From CAZZIZ01 sp964654535 (GTDB taxonomy: Bacteria > Bacteroidota > Bacteroidia > Chitinophagales > UBA2359), in the NCBI GenBank assembly GCA_964654535.1, contig CAZZIZ010000066.1, positions 1-15,947 on the forward strand: a DNA stretch of 15,947 nucleotides. Direction: 5' to 3'. This document shows, piece after piece, positions 6,649-15,257 of the stretch. Below the pieces are notes generated by a model that was not told the DNA's origin, did no database searches, and saw nothing but the letters and a program-made list of their open reading frames with translations. Every line of letters begins with the position of its first letter. Position 1 is the first letter of the stretch. The position numbers and the translations under genes are program-made.

Positions 6649-7730
6649 TATGGGTTCGTTTTTAACTCTGACACAATTACTTCTTCTCCCTCTGTTTCGC
6701 CAAGAACCATTTTCGCTTTAGGAAACTTTTCGTAGTCTATTGAACTTGATTCTTGTAACTGTTTAAAATAAGGCACTTGCTCTGCCGTCCAAGCATCGAA
6801 CTCTTCTTGTGTTTCGATTACTACAACTCTTCTCATATTGAAATGCGCTTTGCCACAGAGTTCCATGCAAGCCAGCTCATACTCAAAGTCTTGACCATAC
6901 ATTTCTTTCATCTCCGCCGTGGTAATCGTCGGAGTAAATTTGAATTGAGTAGGGATACCAGGAACCGCATCCATTTTCACTCTGAAGTGAGGCAATGCAA
7001 AACTGTGCAAGACATCTTGTGAATTAATCTTGATTAATACTTCTTTATTGACGGGCAAATGAAGATCTGTGGTCAAGAAATCATCTCGATTGGCAATATC
7101 GTTCCAATCCTGACCCATTGCATTGTTGTCGTCTATCAGCGCAATACTCTTATTACCTAATTTATTATCTGCGCCTGAGTACCGCATATCCCATTTGAAT
7201 TGTTGGGCAGTGGCTTCGACTATAAGAGCATCAGGGCTTGCAGGCCCAGTAATTCTATTCCAATTTATAATACCATCAACAACAAGGCCGACCATGACAA
7301 CAGCTGGTAGTAAGGTCCAAATGACTTCGAGCTTAGTACTATGTGCGAAGTGCGTTCCTATTTTACCTTTTTCATTTTTGGAATTGTAAGCGAACACAAA
7401 AAGCAAAATATGGCAAATGACAAATACTGGTACGGTAGCCCATAAGGTTCTTTGGAACATTGCCCGCAGCACCATACCGTGTTCTGAAGAAGCCTGCGGC
7501 AAATAACGTGGGGCGTAATAGAAGGCTGACCAAAATGTCAATATTAAGAATCCAATGAGGAAAATAATCATCATTGTGGCGTTAAAATTATTGGCCGACA
7601 TACTGGTAGTACGCTCTACGTCACCAGTTTTTGCTCTATCCAAGGATTGCAAAAGGTCGGCAGAGCGGAACACCTGAAACAAGATGATCAGCACCAATAA
7701 AACCGCGAGTAAACCTATTGTAGTTACCAT
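6648..7730 (-). CDS. Cytochrome c oxidase subunit II (CuA subunit)
   Basis: A 360-residue subunit II that receives electrons at the binuclear CuA centre. An N-terminal helix (about 3-20) and two further hydrophobic segments (about 50-72 and 95-115) precede the classical region around KLEVIWTLLPAVVMV (133-147), and the periplasmic cupredoxin domain follows. CuA ligands are complete: His242 (VLHSFALP), Cys288, Glu290, Cys292, His296 and Met299 in ACMELCGKAHFNM. QQFKW at 176-180 is the usual aromatic patch for electron entry. No CxxCH motif is present, so there is no fused cytochrome c domain and the enzyme is aa3 rather than caa3. The N-terminal part is longer than in proteobacterial subunit II, as is usual in Bacteroidota. 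The ATG lies 8 nt after actF. Confidence 0.95.
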   Translation of the reverse strand: MVTTIGLLAVLLVLIILFQVFRSADLLQSLDRAKTGDVERTTSMSANNFNATMMIIFLIGFLILTFWSAFYYAPRYLPQASSEHGMVLRAMFQRTLWATVPVFVICHILLFVFAYNSKNEKGKIGTHFAHSTKLEVIWTLLPAVVMVGLVVDGIINWNRITGPASPDALIVEATAQQFKWDMRYSGADNKLGNKSIALIDDNNAMGQDWNDIANRDDFLTTDLHLPVNKEVLIKINSQDVLHSFALPHFRVKMDAVPGIPTQFKFTPTITTAEMKEMYGQDFEYELACMELCGKAHFNMRRVVVIETQEEFDAWTAEQVPYFKQLQESSSIDYEKFPKAKMVLGETEGEEVIVSELKTNP

Positions 7731-7738
7731 AAATTCAA

Positions 7739-8959
7739 TTATTGGACGTGGTGACCCATACTTTCTTTAACAAATGGATGGTGAATTGGAACCAAGGATG
7801 CCTTAGTCAGTGAGTTGAAGATGATAAATCCAAATCCTCCGAGATAAGTCAAAAGCAATCCTATTTCCAAAAACCCAATTCCAAAACTAAAAATCTGATG
7901 TCCATCTTTCATAATGTGCGCGTGCTTCACAGCACCAGGCATTGTCATCAAGTAAAAATCTAACCAGTGTCCGCATACAATTAAGAAAGCCATACCGACC
8001 AAGAGTTTCACAGTTCTCTTATTTCCGGCGGTCATCAAAATCAAGAATGGGAAAATGAAATTGATTACAAAGTTGGCGTAAAACAGCAATTTATAATTCT
8101 GGAAGCGATCCATGAAGTATAGCGTCTCCTCTGGAATATTACTATACCAGATTAACATAAACTGTGAAAACCAAAGATATGCCCAGGCCACACTGAAGGC
8201 AAACATCCATTTACCAATATCGTGGAAGTGTTCATCGGTGACATATTTCAGATAGCCTCTGCTCTTCAATGCATAAGCAACTATGCAGGTTACTGCCATA
8301 CTTGAAACGAAAACACTAATGAAACAGTACCAACCGTAAAGAGTGCTATACCAGTGTGGGTCTATTGACATTAACCAGTGCCAAACTGCAGTTGATGAAG
8401 AAACACCAAAGACCAATAAGAAAATCATTGAAAGCTTCTTACTGGCTTTGTAATTACCCATAGTAAATCCTTCGTCTTGTTCGTGAGAATTCTTTCTCAC
8501 CAAGTATGCTAAGCCAGGCCAAAGGATTAAGTAAGCAATTGTAAAACCCCAGAAAACCTTCTTGGTTAACCACGGAAACTTCCCTTCAATAATTGCATCA
8601 GGATGATCAGGACCTATGTGTGTCCACTCATAAATATGATCCATCCCAAGAGCAAAAATTATCGCAAAAATTATGCAGCCAGGTAATAGTACAGAGCTTA
8701 GCGCTTCGCTGATTCTTTTAATAAGTATGAACCAACCATTATAACCTACAGTTTGAGAGGTAACATAAAACATACCCAATAAACCGATTGCTGTGAAGTA
8801 GTAGTTGTTGTACAATAGGGCTGTCCAGATTCTAGTTGGGTAAGCCATGTTTGCAAACACACCAATTAAAAACAACACTAGACCGACACCTAGTAAGATG
8901 AAGCAGATTTTTTTCAGCCCACCATCAAATTCAAAATATTCCGCAGTTGGATTTTCCAT
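7739..8959 (-). CDS. actF: Alternative complex III subunit ActF, NrfD-type membrane protein
   Basis: A 406-residue integral membrane protein with about ten hydrophobic helices and no cofactor motif. It belongs to the quinol:cytochrome c oxidoreductase subunit family related to NrfD/PsrC and to ActC. Recognisable family features are the short N-terminal FEFDGGLKK, NNYYFTAIGLLGMFYV, MDHIYEWTH, the TAVWHWLMSIDPHWYSTLYGWY stretch and AHIMKDGHQIFSFGIGFLE near the C-terminus. In solved ActABCDEF structures ActF packs against ActC in the membrane and has been discussed as part of a possible proton path. It starts at ATG 8959, 15 nt after actE, and is followed by cox2 after 8 nt, so the two complexes are encoded back to back. 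Confidence 0.92.
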   Translation of the reverse strand: MENPTAEYFEFDGGLKKICFILLGVGLVLFLIGVFANMAYPTRIWTALLYNNYYFTAIGLLGMFYVTSQTVGYNGWFILIKRISEALSSVLLPGCIIFAIIFALGMDHIYEWTHIGPDHPDAIIEGKFPWLTKKVFWGFTIAYLILWPGLAYLVRKNSHEQDEGFTMGNYKASKKLSMIFLLVFGVSSSTAVWHWLMSIDPHWYSTLYGWYCFISVFVSSMAVTCIVAYALKSRGYLKYVTDEHFHDIGKWMFAFSVAWAYLWFSQFMLIWYSNIPEETLYFMDRFQNYKLLFYANFVINFIFPFLILMTAGNKRTVKLLVGMAFLIVCGHWLDFYLMTMPGAVKHAHIMKDGHQIFSFGIGFLEIGLLLTYLGGFGFIIFNSLTKASLVPIHHPFVKESMGHHVQ

Positions 8960-8974
8960 TAATTCTCGCTGCTT

Positions 8975-9901
8975 TTAGTGTTGATTATCTTTTTGAGCTT
9001 TTTTATCTGCTCGTTTTTCTTTCATATCTCCGATGACCTCTTTTCCTTTCTTCACTACTCTTTTCAAAAGACCATCTTTCTTTTCCCCTTCCATCATCTC
9101 ACCTGAATGCTCACCCATTTCTCCGTGTCCTTCTCCTTGCATATGGCCTTCAGCACCGTGTCCGTCCATCATCTTCATAGAACCAGTTTTCATACTGCCA
9201 CCACCGTGACCCATGGATTCTGCACTACCTCGTGTTTTCGCGTATGCTTCATCAATAGAAATTTTATCAGACGCGGCGATACTTTTTGCTTGCATCTCCT
9301 TTACGTAAGCGACTACTTTCCATCTTTCGTCAGCACTCATTTGTGAAGCGTAAGATCCCATTAGGTTTTTACCATACTGTAGCGTGTGGTACATTTTCCC
9401 TTCTGGCATATTGATATAGGCAGAAGAAAAATAATTCGGGATACTAGCCAAAGGACCACCTGCAGCTACAGATATTTTTCCTTTTCCTTTTCCCTCAGCT
9501 CCGTGACACATTGTACAGTAAGTCACGTATAGAGCCTTGCCTTCCGCTAATTGTTCTTTCGTTCCTCTTCCTATTGGATTATGCATACCTGCAGAGGATT
9601 CATATCCAGATTCACCAGCCGGATATCCAAATGGCATATAGCCTCTTGGGATAGTTCCTGGGACTGGTTGACGCGCAACTTTACCGTCCGCAAACAGCGG
9701 TGCAGAATTAGTTAATGCAGTCATTACATTTTCCGCTTCTCTATTTCCTGGACCCGGAACATAAACTTCATAAGCTTGTGAATGCGCCATATCGGGCATA
9801 TACTCTCTACCGGTATAATCCCCGTGAGCTTTTGTGCCGCATAGCTTCATTAAGCAAACGAGCACGAGACAAATTATTACAAAACCGTATCCTTTAAACA
9901 T
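8975..9901 (-). CDS. actE: Alternative complex III subunit ActE, monoheme cytochrome c
   Basis: A 308-residue exported cytochrome c with one heme site, Cys129-x2-Cys132-His133 (YCTMCHG). Met181 in NLMGSYASQM is the likely sixth ligand. The N-terminus is a hydrophobic signal (7-20) followed by Cys21, which aligns with the lipid-anchor cysteine of ActE proteins by its distance to the conserved EYMPDM motif (33-38). However, the residue before it is Leu instead of Gly, Ala or Ser. In the complex ActE is the likely exit point of electrons toward the oxidase. Residues about 229-271 are a His/Met/Gly-rich tail, and 272-308 are Lys-rich. As far as I recall, this makes the protein some 80 residues longer than common family members. 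It sits 11 nt after actD. Confidence 0.93.
   Translation of the reverse strand: MFKGYGFVIICLVLVCLMKLCGTKAHGDYTGREYMPDMAHSQAYEVYVPGPGNREAENVMTALTNSAPLFADGKVARQPVPGTIPRGYMPFGYPAGESGYESSAGMHNPIGRGTKEQLAEGKALYVTYCTMCHGAEGKGKGKISVAAGGPLASIPNYFSSAYINMPEGKMYHTLQYGKNLMGSYASQMSADERWKVVAYVKEMQAKSIAASDKISIDEAYAKTRGSAESMGHGGGSMKTGSMKMMDGHGAEGHMQGEGHGEMGEHSGEMMEGEKKDGLLKRVVKKGKEVIGDMKEKRADKKAQKDNQH
9089..9214 (-). other. His/Met/Gly-rich tail segment of ActE
   Basis: Codons 230-271 of actE encode a low-complexity stretch with nine Met and five His among Gly and Glu, including SMKMMDGHG and HMQGEGHGEMGEH. This composition resembles Met/His motifs of periplasmic copper-binding proteins. It is placed after the folded cytochrome domain, so loss would probably not affect heme binding. 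Confidence 0.8.
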
Positions 9902-9912
9902 TCTTTACAGCT

Positions 9913-10467
9913 TTAGCTTTGTTCGTCAAAACTGAGCACTTTATTACTCATGTCTTTTTGTTTTATTTCTACGACTCCCGTGCTTTCTAATAAACTACGT
10001 AGTCGACTCATATCATCAGTTCCAACTTCCGAAGCATCAAACACCACAGCCAGGCGGTCATTAGTAATACGAGGATCAAGTATCTCTGGATCAGCGAAAA
10101 TGCTGAAACGATTTCTCAAATAAAAAGTAACCACCATTCCAATTGACGCACAAAGAACCGTCAACTCAAACGTAATCGGAATCCAAGCTGGTAAGGAAAG
10201 GTCTGGTTTACCACCGAAGTTGTTCGCCCAATCCAATGTGCTTATCCAACCGATACCACCCAATGCAAGCGCAGTTCCAAATGCACCAAAAACGAATCCA
10301 GCAGTGTGAATACGCGTTTCTTTTACATTCAATGCCGCTTCCAAACCGTGAACCGGAAATGGAGTTAAAACATCGTGAATCTTGAAACCAGCTTCACGAA
10401 TCTTCTTGATTCCCTTTAGCATGACTTCTTCGTCATCGAACATCCCAAGTATATAATTGTAAGCCAT
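9913..10467 (-). CDS. actD: Alternative complex III subunit ActD (DUF3341)
   Basis: A 184-residue DUF3341 protein, normal family length. The N-terminal cytoplasmic part (1-50) carries the typical ILGMFDDEEVML and PFPVHGLE motifs. Two hydrophobic helices follow (about 57-77 and 95-118) with the conserved P-A-x-I-P-I-T-F-E-L entry into the second, and a C-terminal globular part runs from about 120 to 184. ActD binds no cofactor and packs against the membrane subunits in known structures. It begins only 2 nt after the actC stop, so translation is probably coupled. Confidence 0.93.
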   Translation of the reverse strand: MAYNYILGMFDDEEVMLKGIKKIREAGFKIHDVLTPFPVHGLEAALNVKETRIHTAGFVFGAFGTALALGGIGWISTLDWANNFGGKPDLSLPAWIPITFELTVLCASIGMVVTFYLRNRFSIFADPEILDPRITNDRLAVVFDASEVGTDDMSRLRSLLESTGVVEIKQKDMSNKVLSFDEQS

Positions 10468-10469
10468 CC

Positions 10470-11948
10470 TTAGTCTGTTTTATCTTTTCTATAAACCGCC
10501 GACGCACCTGCGCCTCCTAAAGGCACATCTTTCAAGTGATCTAATTCCAATCCTTCTTCTCTCGCTGTCTTCGCTAAATATTGATCTCCTTGTGATTTCA
10601 AAATACTCTTCACCTCGGCAATTGCAATTACTGGGAAGAACTTGCAAAAGAGCAAGAACAATGTCATAAAGAGTCCCATCGTTCCTACGAAGATTAACAA
10701 CTCAACCAAGGTCGGTGAGTAATACAACCAACTTGACGGAAGGTAATCTCTGTGCAATGAGGTAACGATAATTACGAAACGCTCAAACCACATACCGATA
10801 TTGATGAAGATCGACATGATGAATGTTATCACTACACTCCTTCTAATCTTTTTGAACCAGAATAATTGAGGTGTAATAACATTACAACTCATCATCGCCC
10901 AATAAGACCACCAGTAAGGGCCAGAAGTTCTGTTCAGAAACGCATATTGCTCGTAAACTACTCCAGAGTACCAAGCCATGAACAACTCAGTCAAGTAAGC
11001 GATACCTACAATAGAACCAGTCATTAAGATGACTTTGTTCATTGACTCAATGTGATTCAATGTAATGTAGTCTTCTAGGTTCATGATTTTTCTAGCGACC
11101 AACATTAGCGTCAGTACCATCGCGAATCCTGAGAAGATTGCTCCCGCAACGAAGTACGGCGGGAATATAGTGGTGTGCCATCCAGGAATAACTGAAGTAG
11201 CGAAGTCAAAACTTACAATAGAGTGCACCGAAAGTACAAGCGGTGTAGAAAGTCCAGCCAAGATCAATGATAATGACTCAAATCGCTGCCATTCCTTTAC
11301 GGAACCAGTCCATCCGAAACTAAGCATTGAATAAATCTTACGACGCAATCCTTTTGCTCTATCTCTTACCGTTGCTAAATCTGGTAACAAACCTGTATAC
11401 CAGAATAAAAGTGAAACGGTGAAATAAGTTGAGATTGCGAAAACGTCCCATAATAATGGCGAGTTAAAGTTTGGCCACAAAGAACTCAAACCTTCACCTC
11501 CACGTGAATTTGGATAGGGGAAAATGAAAAAGCCATCCCACAAACGTCCCATGTGAATCAACGGGAACTGACCTGCACAAACAACGGCGAAAATAGTCAT
11601 CGCCTCCGCGGATCGGTTTACACCTGTTCTCCATTTTTGTCTAAAGAGTAAAAGAATCGCTGAGATTAAGGTACCGGCGTGACCGATTCCTACCCACCAA
11701 ACGAAGTTGGTAATATCCCAAGCCCATCCAACAGTTTTATTTAATCCCCAAACGCCAATTCCTTTCCAAACGGTATATGCTACAGATAGGACATACACTC
11801 CAGCGAGCATAGCACAGAATCCTAAGGCTGCCCAGAATTTTACTCCTCCACGTCCTTCTAGTGGAGCCAATATATCCTCGGTAATGTCGGAGTACGACTT
11901 TGACCCAGTTATTAAAGGCTCGCGAATCGGTGATGTATATTGAGACAT
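10470..11948 (-). CDS. actC: Alternative complex III subunit ActC, NrfD/PsrC-type quinol-oxidising membrane subunit
   Basis: A 492-residue polytopic membrane protein of the NrfD/polysulfide reductase C family. About ten helices run from residue 37 to 445. Typical segments are WAWDITNFVWWVGIGHAGTL near residues 75-94, QFPLIHMGRLWDGFF (127-141) and LWDVFAISTYF (166-176). His132 and Asp168 are candidates for the quinol-site residues that structural work places in ActC; this mapping is by position in the motif, not by alignment. The subunit takes electrons from menaquinol and passes them to the iron-sulfur clusters of ActB. It starts at ATG 11948, 16 nt after the actB stop, behind an AAGAG sequence that could serve as a weak ribosome binding site. 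Confidence 0.94.
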   Translation of the reverse strand: MSQYTSPIREPLITGSKSYSDITEDILAPLEGRGGVKFWAALGFCAMLAGVYVLSVAYTVWKGIGVWGLNKTVGWAWDITNFVWWVGIGHAGTLISAILLLFRQKWRTGVNRSAEAMTIFAVVCAGQFPLIHMGRLWDGFFIFPYPNSRGGEGLSSLWPNFNSPLLWDVFAISTYFTVSLLFWYTGLLPDLATVRDRAKGLRRKIYSMLSFGWTGSVKEWQRFESLSLILAGLSTPLVLSVHSIVSFDFATSVIPGWHTTIFPPYFVAGAIFSGFAMVLTLMLVARKIMNLEDYITLNHIESMNKVILMTGSIVGIAYLTELFMAWYSGVVYEQYAFLNRTSGPYWWSYWAMMSCNVITPQLFWFKKIRRSVVITFIMSIFINIGMWFERFVIIVTSLHRDYLPSSWLYYSPTLVELLIFVGTMGLFMTLFLLFCKFFPVIAIAEVKSILKSQGDQYLAKTAREEGLELDHLKDVPLGGAGASAVYRKDKTD

Positions 11949-11964
11949 ACTCTTATTCTATTTA

Positions 11965-14900
11965 CTAGTGATGACCTTTATCATCTGAGTGATCGCCGTG
12001 GTTCCCTTTTCCGTGGTCGTCGTGGTGTCCTTTTCCGTGACTTTCGTGTCCACCTCCGTGCCCGTCGCCATGTCCCGCACCGTGTCCGTCTCCATGACCT
12101 CCACCGTGTCCATCGCCATGTCCGTGTCCGTGATCACCGTGATGTCCTTGACCTCGTCCACGTCCTTCACCATACTTATCTTCAAATGGTCCCTCTACCT
12201 CAAATGGTTCGGTCATTTGCTCATCTACATTTCTAATAATCGTCTGATAACTTACCGAAGGCAATACGTGAATTTGCTCTAGCAAGTGATACATACGCTC
12301 GTTCGCATTTGCTTTGCGAATTTCACTTTCTGTATCATTCATATCACCGAAGGTAATTGCGTGGGTAGGACAAGCTGTTTGACAAGCAGTTTTAACCGCA
12401 CCGTCTCTCAGTTTCTCACCCTTCTTTTTTGCATCTAGTTTTCCTTCTTGTATTCTTTGAACACAGAAAGAACATTTCTCCATCACCCCTCTAGAACGTA
12501 CCGTTACATCAGGGTTTAGGACCATTCTCATCAAATCATCTGCAAGAACCTTTTGGTCATTGCTCGTGATTCCTCTTTTATAAAAACTATCCGCACCTTG
12601 GAAGTCGAACCAGTTGAAACGACGTACTTTGTAAGGACAGTTGTTTGCACAATATCTTGTTCCGATACATCTGTTGTAAGCCATTTGGTTCAGACCTTCT
12701 GAACTGTGGTTAGAAGCATTAACCGGACAAACATTTTCGCACGGCGCATTGTCACAGTGCTGACACAACATTGGCTGGAACGAAACAGTTGGGTGTTCCA
12801 TATCCGGATCAGTCTCAGCATCAAATTTGTAATAACGATCAATTCGCATCCAATGCATTTCTTTAGCATCGGCTACTAGATCCTTTCCTACTACTGGAAC
12901 ATTATTTTCTATGTTACAAGCTGTAACGCAAGCTGCACAACCCACACAGGTATTCATGTCGATCGACATACCCCAGTGGTGGCCTTGTTTTAATTCTTTG
13001 TCTCGATCAGAAGAATAAATAGAAACCCAATGGTGATCCCAGTAATGCGGATCACGCGCTTTCATTCCCGATTTATTTCCAGCGAATTTATTTTGAGTCC
13101 ATTCTTTATAAGAAGCTTCGCTTATTATTTCTCTTCTATCGTCAATGGTTTCGTGCGTCTGCGTTTGGGCAATCACATAACCACGTCTTACTTCTTTAAC
13201 ATCAACATTACTCAAGACATTACTATAAGTACCGTTAACCATTTTACGGAATGGGTAAGCATTCGCTCCTACTGTACAGTAATCGTTTCCTGGTTTCGTT
13301 CTTCCGTAACCCATTGCTAAAGCAATAGTGTCGTCTTGTAATCCTGGTTGGATAGTAATCGGAACCTCAACGCTGTGGCCATTTGCAGAAATACTTAAAA
13401 CAGTATTTCCATCATTTTGCTCACCTTCGTACCAGCCCTTTCTATCAGCCAATTTTTTACTTACGATTGCACAGTTGTCCCAACATACTTTAGATATTGG
13501 ATCAGGTGTTTCTTGTAAGAATGGGTTGTTCGCGTAACGACCATCGCCCATTGTTGGCTTTTCGTAGAGTATCAATTCTACACCACCTCCCGCACCACTA
13601 GTCGCAGCGCTAAAAGCAGAAGAAGCATTTCCTGTAAAAACTGTGCCTACTGGTGGAATTGAATCTCCACCTCCACTAGCACCAGCAGAAATAACTCCGT
13701 CTTGTAAAGTCTTTTCCCAGTTGCCAGTAATATTGTTCTTCCAGAATTTTTTAATGTAATCATAATCGGTTCCGCCAGCGCCAACCCAGTTCATTAGGGA
13801 TTGTAATAGCGAACGCGTATTAAACAAAGGCGAAATCGTCGGCTGAATCAAGCTGAACTCACCAGCTTTCGGTTCAGCATCGCCCCAAGATTCTAAATAA
13901 TGACTTACAGGAGCACAGTAGTTTGCAACTGCAGCCGTTTCATCAGCGCGATCGCTCATTGAAACTACGGTTCCTACTTTACTAGTATCGAAACCAGGTA
14001 AATCGTAAGCAGGATTTACTTTATGTACTAGCAAAACACCAACACGTCCTGATGACATATCAGCTTGTAAAGCTGCTACCGCTGTATCATCACCCTGAAG
14101 AGTATTATAAGGCTTGCTCAAGTCAATTGTCGAACTGTAATTCCCAAGTTGAGAATTAATCGCATTGACCATTGTTTGAACTCCCGGATCATTAGAACCA
14201 GAAACAACCAGTGATTGACCAGCATCTTTTTTCAAATCAGCAACAGCTTTTCCAATTGCTGCAGTAACTTTTCCGCCCAATCCTGAAACATTTCCGCCAC
14301 CAACAATACCCGCGTAAAGCGCTGCTACGACTAGCTTTTCTTGTGATGGCTTTACAGAAAATCTATAATCTGCGTTCGCACCAGTTTGGGATACTCTTGA
14401 CTCAAATTGATAGTGACGAGACATTGCCCCCATTCGAGGCATTCTGTTTTTTGCATATTGACCGGCAAACTCAATTGGCGAAACCCAAGCTCCTAAGAAA
14501 TCACATCCAACCGCAACAATAGTTTTTGCTTTGTCAAAGTGATACGATGGAACCGCTTTTACGCCAAAACCAGCTTCGTTGGCCTTGATCATTCCCGTTT
14601 GAGAAATCGGCTCGTAGGTAACTACTTTAAAGTTGGAGTAAGTACCAGCATATTGATCTAATAGCCTTTTTGTACTTGGACTAATAATAGATGAAGTCAA
14701 CAGAACAATATCGCCACGCGATCCTTGCATTGCCGATTTCACTTTATTATCTAAATCTGCCCAAGAAATGTCATCTGTTCCAGCCTTTGGGCCTTTTAAA
14801 CGAGCACTATCGTATAAACTAAGCACGGAGGCTTGAGCACGAGCACTAGTACCACCCTTGGTTACAGGTGACATATCGTTACCCTCTATCTTGATAGGAC

Positions 14901-15237
14901 GACCCTCACGAGTCTTAACCAAAACGCTACAATAATCACTGCCATCAACAAAAGTTGAAGCATAGTAATTAGCAATACCCGGAATAATTTCTTCCGGCTT
15001 TATAACGTAAGGAATTGCTTTACGAATAGGTGTTTCACAACTAGCAGCAATGGTTGCTGCGCCTAAACTATAACCCAACATCTTCAAGAAATCACGACGC
15101 GGAGAACCCGCATTCTTGTTTTCTGCAGTAGTATCAAGTACAGGAAGTTCTTGGGCAAATTCTTTTTTCGCAGAAGCTTTGAAAGCATCCGTTTGCTCCA
15201 ACTCTTTTATACCCTTCCAATATTTATTCCGACCCAT
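11965..15237 (-). CDS. actB: Alternative complex III subunit ActB, molybdopterin-oxidoreductase-like and iron-sulfur protein
   Basis: A 1090-residue protein joining a molybdopterin-oxidoreductase-like domain (about 75-680) to a ferredoxin-like domain (about 755-970). I use ATG 15237 (MGRNKYWKGI); an in-frame GTG at 15279 would overlap actA, and homologues begin here. A Tat-type signal lies inside the protein: R47-R48-D-F-L-K, a hydrophobic stretch and Cys67 after A-A-S, so export by Tat plus lipid anchoring is likely. Cluster cysteines are 764/767/770/774, 825/828/833/837, 857/863/867 and 922/925/952/956. In CIGTRYC a Thr replaces one cysteine, which fits three [4Fe-4S] clusters and one [3Fe-4S]. 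In known complexes the front domain holds no molybdenum. Residues about 1031-1090 form a Gly/His tail with 19 His. Confidence 0.95.
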   Translation of the reverse strand: MGRNKYWKGIKELEQTDAFKASAKKEFAQELPVLDTTAENKNAGSPRRDFLKMLGYSLGAATIAASCETPIRKAIPYVIKPEEIIPGIANYYASTFVDGSDYCSVLVKTREGRPIKIEGNDMSPVTKGGTSARAQASVLSLYDSARLKGPKAGTDDISWADLDNKVKSAMQGSRGDIVLLTSSIISPSTKRLLDQYAGTYSNFKVVTYEPISQTGMIKANEAGFGVKAVPSYHFDKAKTIVAVGCDFLGAWVSPIEFAGQYAKNRMPRMGAMSRHYQFESRVSQTGANADYRFSVKPSQEKLVVAALYAGIVGGGNVSGLGGKVTAAIGKAVADLKKDAGQSLVVSGSNDPGVQTMVNAINSQLGNYSSTIDLSKPYNTLQGDDTAVAALQADMSSGRVGVLLVHKVNPAYDLPGFDTSKVGTVVSMSDRADETAAVANYCAPVSHYLESWGDAEPKAGEFSLIQPTISPLFNTRSLLQSLMNWVGAGGTDYDYIKKFWKNNITGNWEKTLQDGVISAGASGGGDSIPPVGTVFTGNASSAFSAATSGAGGGVELILYEKPTMGDGRYANNPFLQETPDPISKVCWDNCAIVSKKLADRKGWYEGEQNDGNTVLSISANGHSVEVPITIQPGLQDDTIALAMGYGRTKPGNDYCTVGANAYPFRKMVNGTYSNVLSNVDVKEVRRGYVIAQTQTHETIDDRREIISEASYKEWTQNKFAGNKSGMKARDPHYWDHHWVSIYSSDRDKELKQGHHWGMSIDMNTCVGCAACVTACNIENNVPVVGKDLVADAKEMHWMRIDRYYKFDAETDPDMEHPTVSFQPMLCQHCDNAPCENVCPVNASNHSSEGLNQMAYNRCIGTRYCANNCPYKVRRFNWFDFQGADSFYKRGITSNDQKVLADDLMRMVLNPDVTVRSRGVMEKCSFCVQRIQEGKLDAKKKGEKLRDGAVKTACQTACPTHAITFGDMNDTESEIRKANANERMYHLLEQIHVLPSVSYQTIIRNVDEQMTEPFEVEGPFEDKYGEGRGRGQGHHGDHGHGHGDGHGGGHGDGHGAGHGDGHGGGHESHGKGHHDDHGKGNHGDHSDDKGHH
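11968..12147 (-). repeat. Gly-His-Asp repeat tail of ActB and its DNA-level repeats
   Basis: The last 60 codons of actB encode repeats of GHGDGHG, GAGHGDGHG and HGKGHHDDHGKG type, with 19 His. The DNA shows matching short repeats such as ccgtgtccgtctccatg and ccgtgtccatcgccatg (12079-12122). These repeats also create several long frames on both strands that are not genes. Slippage in replication could readily change the tail length. Confidence 0.85.
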
Positions 15238-15257
15238 TGTTATCGTTTCAGGCGATA

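Noticed and set aside
11940..12282. Long Arg/His-, Val/Ser- or Thr/Asp-rich frames on both strands in this stretch
   Set aside because: They are other frames of the repetitive Gly-His tail of actB; composition is an echo of the repeat.
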